Source: Microcaldota archaeon
GTDB lineage: Archaea; Micrarchaeota; Micrarchaeia; Micrarchaeales; CABMGC01
Reading direction: 5' to 3'
Length of the DNA stretch: 12,932 nucleotides
Assembly (NCBI GenBank): GCA_021850955.1
Contig: JAJZKH010000010.1
Span: forward strand, 1 to 12,932
The notes under the pieces were generated by a model. The model worked only from the letters and a program-made list of their open reading frames with translations, did not search any database and had not been told where the DNA came from. Each line of letters opens with the position of its first letter. The stretch's first letter is position 1. This document shows positions 1 through 6,307 of the stretch, in pieces. Both the position numbers and the translations under genes were made by a program.

Positions 1-332
1 AAATTAAATTTTAAATTATTAAATATTAGAGTTCTTACTTGGGTAGTTTTTAGAGATATATAATTTCCAAAGTTAATTATTTCGTTATTTTGTAAAAGTA
101 TTGTAAAAAATTCTAAATTTTCAAAATCGTTTATCTCAAAAATCTCAGATAGACGATATGGAAAGATTTTTTTAGGGATTATTAATTCATTAGTTGTTTT
201 GTCAAAAAGAACAGAGTTTGGAATATTGATATTAATTTTTTTATTGGAGTAGCGTACGGATCGTAAAAGTACCATTATGAAAATACCCATAATAAGTACA
301 AAAAAGTCAGAAAAGAGATAGTAGTTCATCAT
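1..332 (-). CDS. Membrane-anchored protein of unknown function, partial (runs off left edge)
   Basis: The frame stays open from an ATG at 332 to the left edge, giving about 110 residues with no stop; the C-terminus is outside the window. It begins with two consecutive ATG codons (332 and 329). The first overlaps the TGA of the preceding gene by 4 nt, the usual arrangement of a translationally coupled operon gene. Residues about 4-23 are strongly hydrophobic (YLFSDFFVLIMGIFIMVLL), followed by a basic RSVRYSNKK stretch. This suggests one N-terminal membrane anchor with the rest on the cytoplasmic side. The remaining visible part is Asn/Ile/Phe-rich and alternates short beta-like and helical stretches. 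I do not recognise a family. Its place as last visible gene of the secretion-type operon makes an accessory role in that machine plausible, by context only. Confidence 0.72.
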   Translation of the reverse strand, partial: MMNYYLFSDFFVLIMGIFIMVLLRSVRYSNKKININIPNSVLFDKTTNELIIPKKIFPYRLSEIFEINDFENLEFFTILLQNNEIINFGNYISLKTTQVRTLIFNNLKFN

Positions 333-1009
333 TTAACCAACGCAAAATCGTTTTTATTTAGCCATTTTACTAAAACCCCAGATGTAATCAGTTCTGAAAT
401 TAATTTTTTAATATGATTTTCATCAAAATCTAAATCTTTTGATAATTCTTGAACATTTACTCTTTTAGGATACTTTAAAAGAATAAACTTGTGGAAAAGA
501 AGTATAATTTCCGATTTTTTCTTTGATAAATCAAGAGTCAATGATTTGTTCTCTTTTAATAAATTTATATTTCTTTCTGATAGTATTAATTCAGGAGGAT
601 TTATGTTCTTTGATTTGTCATTTATTACTTCAAAATTACTTTTATTGGATAGTGATGCGTTTCTAAAAAATTCAATTAAGTATGGATATAAATCAGCTAA
701 TTCTATAGTATAGATGTCTTTCATAAAAGATAATAAAAGTATTAATTTCATCATTGAATCATAAGAATAAAGTGAGGGGAAGGAATTAGAATATGTTATA
801 AAAGCTATCTTATTTTTAAATAATTCTAAAGTTGAATAGTAATCTATATCTGTATTTTTAATCAGATAAATAAGTGAATCTCCGTCTTTTATTAGTTTTA
901 AGTTTTTATGATTAATTAAATAAGATTTTATTTTTTCAAATGTAACATCTGTTTTTGCATTTATCTGTATCTTTGAAGTAAAATTATATTTTTTAGCTTT
1001 AGATAACAT
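329..1009 (-). CDS. Unknown protein with C-terminal winged-helix domain
   Basis: A 226-residue protein with no signal peptide or clear membrane segment. Residues about 10-75 alternate short strands and helices and match nothing I know. Residues 85-118 are hydrophobic and helical. Residues 164-226 have a winged-helix layout: a long helix (KSEIILLFHKFILLKY), then VNVQELSKDLD, a recognition-like helix DENHIKKLISELITSG, and a short hairpin (VLVKWLNKNDFALVK) as the wing. This fold usually binds DNA but also occurs as a protein-protein module in secretion ATPase partners. The ATG at 1009 lies inside the end of the ATPase gene (11-nt overlap). It is preceded by GGTG at 1016-1019 with 6-nt spacing, which supports this start. 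The gene is co-transcribed with the secretion genes and could regulate the operon or contact DNA during transfer. The function is inferred from fold and context only. Confidence 0.8.
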   Translation of the reverse strand: MLSKAKKYNFTSKIQINAKTDVTFEKIKSYLINHKNLKLIKDGDSLIYLIKNTDIDYYSTLELFKNKIAFITYSNSFPSLYSYDSMMKLILLLSFMKDIYTIELADLYPYLIEFFRNASLSNKSNFEVINDKSKNINPPELILSERNINLLKENKSLTLDLSKKKSEIILLFHKFILLKYPKRVNVQELSKDLDFDENHIKKLISELITSGVLVKWLNKNDFALVK

Positions 1010-2159
1010 AGGTTACACCGTTTAAAGCTATTGCAAAAGAATCAGCTATTTTGTTATGATCAAGTCCAAGGCCAAGTAATCCAGAAAGTAACTCTAATCT
1101 ATCTGCATTTAACTTAAGTAGTTCCAGAATTAAAACGTTTAAATCAATAGTGTTATTCATTTCTAATTTGAGAATTAAATTAGATGGATCATCTTTTGAA
1201 ACTTTATGTATTAATTTTTCTATTTTGTCTTTTTTTATTTCAATCATATTATTACCCATAGATAAATTTATTTTTTTAGCAATATTTACCCCGATTATTT
1301 TATTTATTTCAAAAATTCCTCTTTTATCAGAGTTGTAAACCATTATGGCAATACAATTACCAACATTCAGATTTTGGATTTTTTCTACATAGTCCAAAGG
1401 TATTTGGTAATTAATTTTTAATTTTTCTAAAGTTTTCATATTTTGTGTTCTAAAAACAAATAATGAAGCGAAGTTTGAAAGAATTTTTTGATCTACGTCT
1501 TCTATTATCTGTGAAGATAGTATTACACCGACAGAATATTTTCTACCTTCTCTTATTAAGGTGTTAATTTCAGAATGTTCGTCGAGGACTTTCCAAGCTT
1601 CATCGATTATTATAAAAAATTTATTTTTAGAACCTATTTTTCTTGATCTCATTATTTCAACTAGAAATGAAATATTTTGTGTAGCGGTGATTATTTTTTG
1701 TTTTTCATCTAATTTTTCTAAATTTAAATAAAAAATTGAATTTTCATTTTTTTCAGATGAGTTTTTAAAAGAAACTTTTGAGAAGTTCTTTGCATTTATA
1801 AAATTTGCAAAAGAGGAATATTCTCCAGTGAAATCTAAAAGAAAAATTGTAGAATTTAAACAACCAAATAGTTTTAACATTAAATTTTTGACCATGAATG
1901 TTTTACCACTACCTGTCATACCTACTACAAAAATATGTGGATTTATAAGATTTTCAAAGTCTAAGAAAAAAGGTTTTGACATTATAGAAGAGCTACCTAA
2001 ATAAATACCATTTTTAGAATTTTTAAGTATCTGATCAAATTTCTCTTCTGGTTCTTTAGGAATTATTAAAAGTTTTGAAAGGCCAACGCTTCCTATAAGA
2101 TTTGTCTTCATAAAATCAACTAAAAAATTCGAGAAGTCTTTCTCCCCTAATAATCTCAT
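999..2159 (-). CDS. HerA/VirB4-family ATPase of a type IV secretion-like system
   Basis: P-loop ATPase expected to form a membrane-associated hexamer that powers pilus assembly or DNA movement. Numbered from an upstream TTG at 2165: Walker A GMTGSGKT is at 82-89 after the typical HIFVVG strand; LLDFTGEY follows at 109-116, as in HerA/VirB4 proteins; Walker B FIIIDEAW is at 184-191; and the family signature GRKYSVGVILSSQ is at 207-219. At 386-388 residues it is shorter than a full VirB4 because the N-terminal domain appears to be encoded by the preceding gene. The start is uncertain. TTG 2165 and ATG 2159 both lie within the preceding gene and have no GGTG motif. ATG 2111 lies 4 nt after that gene's stop and has GTTGAT just upstream, leaving the whole ATPase core intact. 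The family assignment is strong; whether it is called VirB4, HerA or CedB-like is a matter of context. Confidence 0.92.
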   Translation of the reverse strand: MRLLGEKDFSNFLVDFMKTNLIGSVGLSKLLIIPKEPEEKFDQILKNSKNGIYLGSSSIMSKPFFLDFENLINPHIFVVGMTGSGKTFMVKNLMLKLFGCLNSTIFLLDFTGEYSSFANFINAKNFSKVSFKNSSEKNENSIFYLNLEKLDEKQKIITATQNISFLVEIMRSRKIGSKNKFFIIIDEAWKVLDEHSEINTLIREGRKYSVGVILSSQIIEDVDQKILSNFASLFVFRTQNMKTLEKLKINYQIPLDYVEKIQNLNVGNCIAIMVYNSDKRGIFEINKIIGVNIAKKINLSMGNNMIEIKKDKIEKLIHKVSKDDPSNLILKLEMNNTIDLNVLILELLKLNADRLELLSGLLGLGLDHNKIADSFAIALNGVTYVI

Positions 2160-2835
2160 ATTCAAGTTTAAGAGCTGCTGAAAATGTATCTGCTATTCTT
2201 TGAAGTGTTTTAAAAGACTGTGTAGATGCATCTCCTTCATTATTGGAAGTAGAAAAAGATTTTATTAATATAGAAACATCAAATGACTTTCCAGACGAAC
2301 GAATACTTTCTATTTCTGATTCTAATATTTCAATTTCTCTTTTTACAAGATTTATTTTGTCACTTTTATTTTCTTTGATTTTTGTTAATAATATTTCTTT
2401 CATTTTTTTCTTTGTTTCTAAAGGCTCAAGTAATTTTTCTTTATTTAATTCATAAGAGTAAATAGAGAACTCAAACGGTTCATGGATTGCCTCTATTAAT
2501 GATTTCATAGAATCAGAGGATATATTTGATTGGCCATACTGCTTAATTTCAGCTATTGAAACACCAATGTATTCAGAACCTTTTCTTTTGAAGACAGAGG
2601 TTAAGGAAGAACTTAGGGTGTAATTATTTGTTATTTCAATAATTTTTGATTTTTTAATTAAATAATTATTTATTATATGACCAGAATGAAGATAGATTAG
2701 TGAAAATAGAAGAAGAATTGAAGATATCAATATTAAATAAAAGGAACCTGAAAGAATAGTAATTAAAAGAAAGATTATTGATGTAATATAAAGCACATAA
2801 AAAAGTAATTTATTGAATAACTCATTTTCTTTCAT
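2116..2835 (-). CDS. PrgI/VirB3-like membrane protein joined to a VirB4 N-terminal-like domain
   Basis: A 239-residue protein. Two adjacent hydrophobic helices (about 9-29 and 31-50) form an N-terminal hairpin, as in the PrgI/VirB3/TrbD proteins that often precede or fuse to VirB4. The soluble part (about 75-239) has the rhythm of a VirB4 N-terminal domain: a strand around EYIGVSIAEIKQYG (88-101), a helix SSDSMKSLIEAI, an FEFSIYS strand (121-127), a long charged helix with REIEILESEIESI (166-178), a GKSFDVSILIK strand (182-192), and a final helix LQRIADTFSAALKLEYEIIRG. The next gene supplies the matching ATPase domain, so the pair looks like a split PrgI-VirB4. The ATG at 2835 follows GTGAT (2839-2843) and lies 7 nt after the upstream stop. 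The secretion-system role is inferred from layout and neighbours; no single residue motif proves it. Confidence 0.78.
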   Translation of the reverse strand: MKENELFNKLLFYVLYITSIIFLLITILSGSFYLILISSILLLFSLIYLHSGHIINNYLIKKSKIIEITNNYTLSSSLTSVFKRKGSEYIGVSIAEIKQYGQSNISSDSMKSLIEAIHEPFEFSIYSYELNKEKLLEPLETKKKMKEILLTKIKENKSDKINLVKREIEILESEIESIRSSGKSFDVSILIKSFSTSNNEGDASTQSFKTLQRIADTFSAALKLEYEIIRGERLLEFFS

Positions 2836-2842
2836 TTAATCA

Positions 2843-3898
2843 CTATAAAATATTGAACTTCCCAAAGAAAGCTTCTGAACCTAATATTTGAGAGAGTTCT
2901 CGTATAGAAATACCTGTTAAAATCAAGCTAAATATTGGCAAAATAAAGACATAAACTATAAAATAACTGATTGCACTGTAAAGATAATTTATTGTAGAAG
3001 ATATAGAATTAGATAAAGATGTTATCCCATTAGTTATTACATCAACTAAACCAGTCAATAAAGTACTGTTACTATTTTGTGCTTCAGAACTTGTTGATAG
3101 TATAGTATTCTGAAAGTTTTTTGTAGATAAAGTAACTTCAGATAATGAAGTAGAGTTTATGTTTGTAGAAAATGACGAAGCCATACTCGCATTTAAAACA
3201 TAAGATAAGGGTAATACTACATATAAACCAATAGCCACTGCTATTAAAAAACCACCTAACTTTCTAGTAGGATAAAATGATCTAAGTATCATACCTGATG
3301 GAAGAATTAGGGATAATGCAGAAAATGCTATTACTGTTATTATTGCAGCTTGAACAAGAATGCTTATAGAAAGAGTTCCTAGTATTCTTATTAAATACTG
3401 TATTTGAGATATCAATGGATTTACAACATACGATAGAGATATAGTCACTATAACTAGGTCTATTTTTGATGCACCAACTAAACCAAGTGCAGTGTTTAGA
3501 GTTATTAAACCAACCATCATGCCGGTAACACTAGATAAAACAGAGTAGTGTTGAACTCCGTCAAAAGTATATGGAGTTGTTCCAACTAAATAGTTATTTG
3601 CAAGACAAAGTGCGGGATTTTGAGAAAGAACTGAACTGCAACTAATAGTAGTATTATTACTCAAGGTTAATTGATTTAAAACAATTCCTAATGCTCCATT
3701 ACTTGAAAATAAAAGAAATAAACTTCCAACTATTATTCCATTAAATAGTGACTCAATTAATTCTTTTTTGCCAAATTCTTTTAATTTCCTTTCATTTAGA
3801 GCATAACCTAATCCAAGAGTTATTCCACCTATAGATAACATTATGGCAATTAAATAAATTACAATATTGTAGCCATAAGCTGTAAAACCAATACTCAA
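2843..3898 (-). CDS. VirB6/TrbL-like polytopic membrane protein (channel component)
   Basis: A 351-residue protein with about seven or eight hydrophobic segments (roughly 11-34, 50-75, 120-143, 147-170, 173-200, 213-236, 303-330). An outer loop holds a Cys pair (C87, C98) and NNTT, and a Ser/Asn/Thr-rich loop with sequons spans 237-300. The segment LPSGMILRSFYPTRKLGG (199-216) between two membrane helices is a basic Gly/Pro-rich loop of the kind conserved in archaeal VirB6-like proteins. After the last helix, SIRELSQILGSE (331-342) is probably cytoplasmic. VirB6 proteins form the inner-membrane platform of type IV secretion machines, and CedA plays this part in archaeal DNA import. The start is TTG at 3898; GGTG at 3905-3908 with 6-nt spacing supports it over any internal ATG. 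Only 3 nt separate it from the pilin gene, and it ends in tandem stops TAG TGA. Confidence 0.82.
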   Translation of the reverse strand: MSIGFTAYGYNIVIYLIAIMLSIGGITLGLGYALNERKLKEFGKKELIESLFNGIIVGSLFLLFSSNGALGIVLNQLTLSNNTTISCSSVLSQNPALCLANNYLVGTTPYTFDGVQHYSVLSSVTGMMVGLITLNTALGLVGASKIDLVIVTISLSYVVNPLISQIQYLIRILGTLSISILVQAAIITVIAFSALSLILPSGMILRSFYPTRKLGGFLIAVAIGLYVVLPLSYVLNASMASSFSTNINSTSLSEVTLSTKNFQNTILSTSSEAQNSNSTLLTGLVDVITNGITSLSNSISSTINYLYSAISYFIVYVFILPIFSLILTGISIRELSQILGSEAFFGKFNIL

Positions 3899-3901
3899 TG
3901 A

Positions 3902-4309
3902 TTACACCGTATTTGAAGTAAGATTAGCTATTGTATTTGCAGTTGTATTTGTTAATAAATGAGTTGAAGCTACTGCTAAACCTGTTGAAGCAACAGATAA
4001 AACAGCAACTATTATAGCTCCAATTATAATATCTATAGATGCACTGTGAAGAGTAGCTCTTTTATAAGTTGGAAATAATTGACCTAACGCATAAAATATT
4101 CCAGCTATAATGAAAAGTACCGCACTAAGAGTGGGACCTATTTGAGCCAGAATACTTTGTACAGAATTAAGTGTAGTTATTATATCAAAAATTTGAATAG
4201 TTGTTGAACCCATAACTGGTTTAACACTTATTAAAAACATAAATGCAATTATAGGCATAGGCATCAGACCAATTACCCTCTTTCCAGACAAGATATTTCT
4301 TATATCCAT
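3902..4309 (-). CDS. VirB2/TrbC-like conjugative pilin candidate
   Basis: A 135-residue hydrophobic protein with the VirB2/TrbC/CedA1 layout. A basic N-terminus (RNILSGKR) is followed by a hydrophobic leader up to about residue 33 and a possible cleavage site near PVMG-STT. Helix one covers about 53-79 (SILAQIGPT through IFYALGQLF), with small residues in its first half. A short positively charged loop PTYKRATLHSA (80-90) follows, then helix two over about 92-118 (IDIIIGAIIVAVLSVAS). The tail is Thr/Asn-rich with sequons. A basic loop between two helices is the hallmark of conjugative pilins, where it faces the lumen of the filament. The gene is first in the operon and directly precedes the VirB6-like gene, as expected. 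The ATG at 4309 has GGTT (4316-4319) 6 nt upstream. It could instead be a small structural membrane protein, but context favours pilin. Confidence 0.75.
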   Translation of the reverse strand: MDIRNILSGKRVIGLMPMPIIAFMFLISVKPVMGSTTIQIFDIITTLNSVQSILAQIGPTLSAVLFIIAGIFYALGQLFPTYKRATLHSASIDIIIGAIIVAVLSVASTGLAVASTHLLTNTTANTIANLTSNTV

Positions 4310-4321
4310 ATATATAACCTT

Positions 4322-4347
4322 ATACTAAAGTATTATATGTTATACTT
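4322..4347. promoter_or_regulatory. ATACT/AGTAT repeat cluster, possible operator
   Basis: ATACT occurs at 4322-4326, its inverse AGTAT at 4329-4333, and ATACT again at 4342-4346. The first pair makes a 5-bp inverted repeat with a 2-nt spacer. The second pair extends to AAGTAT/ATACTT (4328-4333 and 4342-4347) with an 8-nt spacer. A further ATACT lies at 4411-4415, just before the Hjc start. The cluster sits between the divergent operon and hjc genes, where a shared regulator could bind. AT-rich DNA produces short repeats by chance, so this is only a candidate. Confidence 0.3.
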
Positions 4348-4358
4348 AAATATATAAA
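4345..4358 (-). promoter_or_regulatory. TATA-like element for the secretion operon
   Basis: On the minus strand this reads TTTATATATTTAAG, centred about 43 nt upstream of the pilin ATG at 4309. Transcription would begin about 25 nt downstream, leaving a short leader that includes GGTT at 4316-4319. A second candidate, ATATAATA at 4331-4338, is centred about 25 nt from the ATG and would give a leaderless transcript. The sequence alone does not decide between them. Confidence 0.45.
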
Positions 4359-4376
4359 TCTTTCTGATTTAGAAAG

Positions 4377-4384
4377 GTTTAAAT
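4377..4384 (+). promoter_or_regulatory. TATA-like element for hjc
   Basis: TTTAAATC lies about 35 nt before the TTG at 4416 and 47 nt before the ATG at 4428. Initiation about 25 nt downstream would put GGCGAT (4407-4412) at or just inside the leader. A second possibility is GGTATAAC (4398-4405), centred about 26 nt before ATG 4428, which would produce a leaderless mRNA from that start. Confidence 0.4.
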
Positions 4385-4415
4385 CATTAAATAACAAGGT
4401 ATAACTGGCGATACT

Positions 4416-4874
4416 TTGCATAGATATATGAAAGGAGCGAGGAGTGAACGAGAACTGCTTAATATATTTTATAATATGGGCTACTCTGTCCTTAGAAGTG
4501 CAGGTTCTGGAGTTAATTCATTAGGACCGGATATAATAGCAATAAAGGATAAAATTTGTATCGCAATAGAATGTAAGGCCTGGGAAAAAAATAGATTAAG
4601 TATAGATTTAGATGGATACAAAAAACTCTTTGATTGGGAACAAAATACTAAATTTCCTACATATGTAGCTTGGAGAATGAATGGAAAAGGTTGGTTTTTT
4701 ATAAAACTTGAAGAACTTAAGCAAGGAGAAAGGGATTACAGCATAACAAGAATAAAAGTTCTTGAGATGAATAGAATTTTAGATAATATACTACCTTGGA
4801 AACGAGAAGATAAAGAAATTCTTGAAAGTAATGATTTTAATTCTGAAAACTTAGTTTTAGTAGATCAAAAGTAA
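4416..4874 (+). CDS. hjc: Archaeal Holliday junction resolvase Hjc
   Basis: A structure-specific endonuclease of the PD-(D/E)XK fold that cuts four-way DNA junctions in recombination and repair, normally as a dimer. With TTG 4416 as start, the KGARSERELL motif (6-15) holds the conserved N-terminal Glu (E11), RSAGSG (27-32) precedes the active site, and PDIIA (38-42) supplies D39. ECKAW (52-56) supplies E52 and K54, matching the spacing of known Hjc catalytic residues. GWFF at 92-95 matches the later core strand. At 152 residues it is slightly longer than typical; the charged last 25 residues look dispensable. TTG 4416 has a GGCGAT motif upstream, but ATG 4428 (148 residues, starting MKGARSER) is an equally possible leaderless start. 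It is divergent from the secretion operon, so it may be linked to DNA uptake or may be housekeeping. Confidence 0.92.
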   Translation: MHRYMKGARSERELLNIFYNMGYSVLRSAGSGVNSLGPDIIAIKDKICIAIECKAWEKNRLSIDLDGYKKLFDWEQNTKFPTYVAWRMNGKGWFFIKLEELKQGERDYSITRIKVLEMNRILDNILPWKREDKEILESNDFNSENLVLVDQK

Positions 4875-5641
4875 CCAAGAGTATTTCCATTTTTTCTTAA
4901 CCATCTTCTTTTTTCTTTATAATCTTGACATGCCAAGGATACATTTTGCCAGAAGTTTTCATCGTGATTAGAAAAACGTATATGAGAAAGTTCGTGTATA
5001 ATTACATAGCGTATAATTTCTTCTGGAGCAAAAAGGAGTTTAAAGTTTAAATGTATATTTCTTGTACTTCTACTATAACTGCCCCATAAACCATTTTGAT
5101 GGTGTATTTTTAACTTATTGTAATGAAAATTATAATGCACATTGTTTATACTTTCTATTAAATTTTGTAAGTAAGGAATAAATTCCTTGGATAAGGCTTT
5201 TTTAGCAGTACGCGAAATAATATCTTCGTTGTTTTTGTCTTTAAAAGAATTAGGTATTTTTATTTCCAATACAGATCCTTTGATCTTTGTTCTAATTCTT
5301 TGTGTATCTGAATATTTAACCATTACAGTAAAGGTTTTCCCCAAAATTGAAATTGTTGAATTTTCCTTTATTAAGAATTTCTTTAGTTTTAAAGCATTAA
5401 GTTCAGTTTGATCTAACTTTTCTAGTTTTTTAACTAATTTTACTTTAATTCTCTGTGCTGCAGCTAATTTTTCTTTTTTATTCAGTCGTTTTGGAATTCG
5501 TATGAACATTGCTCCATTGTTAATCTTTGCTGAAATCGATTGTCCTTTACCTTCCTTGATAAAAACATCGAACTCAACCCCATTTATAAGTAATTTTTCT
5601 GGAAGAAATCTCATTTCAGAATTTTTATTACCAAATAGCAT
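4865..5641 (-). CDS. YgjP/DUF45-type zinc metallopeptidase
   Basis: A 258-residue protein whose C-terminal half carries the signature of the YgjP-like metallopeptidase family (DUF45): LWGSYSRSTRNIHLN (185-199), APEEIIRYVIIHELSH (205-220), NH (225-226), FW (230-231), and the terminal YKEKRRWLRKNG (241-252). H216, H220 and probably H226 bind zinc, and E217 is the general base. The N-terminal half contains two similar beta-rich units, about 18-79 and 97-160. Each has a strand, a Q-x-I-x-x-K-I stretch, and an I-x-I-P turn followed by a helix. Bacterial members are linked to restriction-modification loci and protein turnover, but the substrate is unknown. There is no signal peptide, so it is probably cytoplasmic. 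It overlaps hjc tail to tail by 10 nt and starts 38 nt after the upstream gene, with its own TATA-like CTTTATAC at 5661-5668. Confidence 0.9.
   Translation of the reverse strand: MLFGNKNSEMRFLPEKLLINGVEFDVFIKEGKGQSISAKINNGAMFIRIPKRLNKKEKLAAAQRIKVKLVKKLEKLDQTELNALKLKKFLIKENSTISILGKTFTVMVKYSDTQRIRTKIKGSVLEIKIPNSFKDKNNEDIISRTAKKALSKEFIPYLQNLIESINNVHYNFHYNKLKIHHQNGLWGSYSRSTRNIHLNFKLLFAPEEIIRYVIIHELSHIRFSNHDENFWQNVSLACQDYKEKRRWLRKNGNTLGYF
4890..4914 (+). terminator. T-tract terminator candidate for hjc
   Basis: Two runs of six T (4890-4895 and 4909-4914) lie 16-40 nt past the hjc stop. Archaeal transcription commonly ends at such T-runs without a hairpin. They also encode Lys/Arg codons of the opposing metallopeptidase gene, so their role as a terminator is inferred. 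Confidence 0.4.
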
Positions 5642-5660
5642 TGTTCACGTACCTTTTAAA

Positions 5661-5668
5661 GTATAAAG
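5661..5668 (-). promoter_or_regulatory. TATA-like element for the DUF45 peptidase gene
   Basis: The minus strand reads CTTTATAC, centred about 24 nt before the ATG at 5641. This is the spacing expected for a leaderless archaeal transcript. It lies in the 38-nt gap after the upstream membrane-protein gene, so read-through from that operon is also possible. Confidence 0.4.
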
Positions 5669-5679
5669 ATAATGAGTAA

Positions 5680-6294
5680 TTAAACTATACTTATTGCTAT
5701 TTCACACTGAGCAAAGTATTTACTAGTACCATACACTGTTAAATGATCAGGAGTTATTATGGTATGATTATATGTACTATAATTAAGAGATATAGTAGGT
5801 TCTGACGCTATTGACTTTTGACATGAAGATGCATTTGTTGTTACAGGATTTAGCACATGTCCAAGACCATTTGGGGCGTATGTACAACTAGTCGCATTTA
5901 GTACATAAAAATCGATAGTGCTTGCATTTCTTTTTAGTGATGAAGTTTCAGCGTGAACTAAATCTGTTGAGCATTGAGATATATTAGCATAATCACTTCC
6001 GTTTATGTATTGAGAAGCTATTGCTATTCTTTGAGCAGAGTTGAAGTTTGATTTGAATGTAGCAAATGAAGTAGGGTTAAAATTATAAAAAGCAAGGATT
6101 AACACAGCTATTACAACTATTGCAACAGCTCCAGTTACAACGTATGAAAACATTCTTTTTTTACTTCTCGTATTTGCTTGTTTTTCTTTTTTTGAATCTT
6201 GAATAGTCTTTTGTCCTTTTGACTGCGTAACCTTTGTTTTTGTATCCTTTGATTGTTTCTTTTCATTGTTTGTTTTATTTTCTGATTTTGCCAT
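5680..6294 (-). CDS. Single-pass membrane protein with four-Cys extracytoplasmic domain
   Basis: A 204-residue protein. Residues 1-47 are very rich in Lys, Gln, Thr and Ser with no hydrophobic residues to speak of, a disordered cytoplasmic tail. One membrane helix covers about 50-70 (YVVTGAVAIVVIAVLILAFY); the basic side is N-terminal, so the rest faces outward. The ectodomain (72-204) has four cysteines (C108, C137, C158, C197), probably two disulfides, and several N-X-S/T sequons. Its cysteine order and YGT-x-(3-9)-F-x-x-C ending resemble the C-terminal domain of the upstream large protein (see findings). The ATG at 6294 lies 13 nt after the upstream stop and is preceded by GGTG (6302-6305) at 7-nt spacing, so the two genes form an operon. 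I do not recognise a family. A surface complex with its partner is a reasonable inference. Confidence 0.8.
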   Translation of the reverse strand: MAKSENKTNNEKKQSKDTKTKVTQSKGQKTIQDSKKEKQANTRSKKRMFSYVVTGAVAIVVIAVLILAFYNFNPTSFATFKSNFNSAQRIAIASQYINGSDYANISQCSTDLVHAETSSLKRNASTIDFYVLNATSCTYAPNGLGHVLNPVTTNASSCQKSIASEPTISLNYSTYNHTIITPDHLTVYGTSKYFAQCEIAISIV

Positions 6295-6307
6295 ATTATA
6301 ACACCAG

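Noticed and set aside
4865..5641. Recent tandem duplication inside the DUF45 peptidase
   Set aside because: The two N-terminal beta-rich units are similar, but as far as I know a similar two-part N-terminal half is usual for the family, so this is more likely old architecture than a new event.
1..5641. Complete integrative conjugative element
   Set aside because: No relaxase, coupling protein, integrase, tRNA attachment site or direct-repeat boundary is visible in the window.
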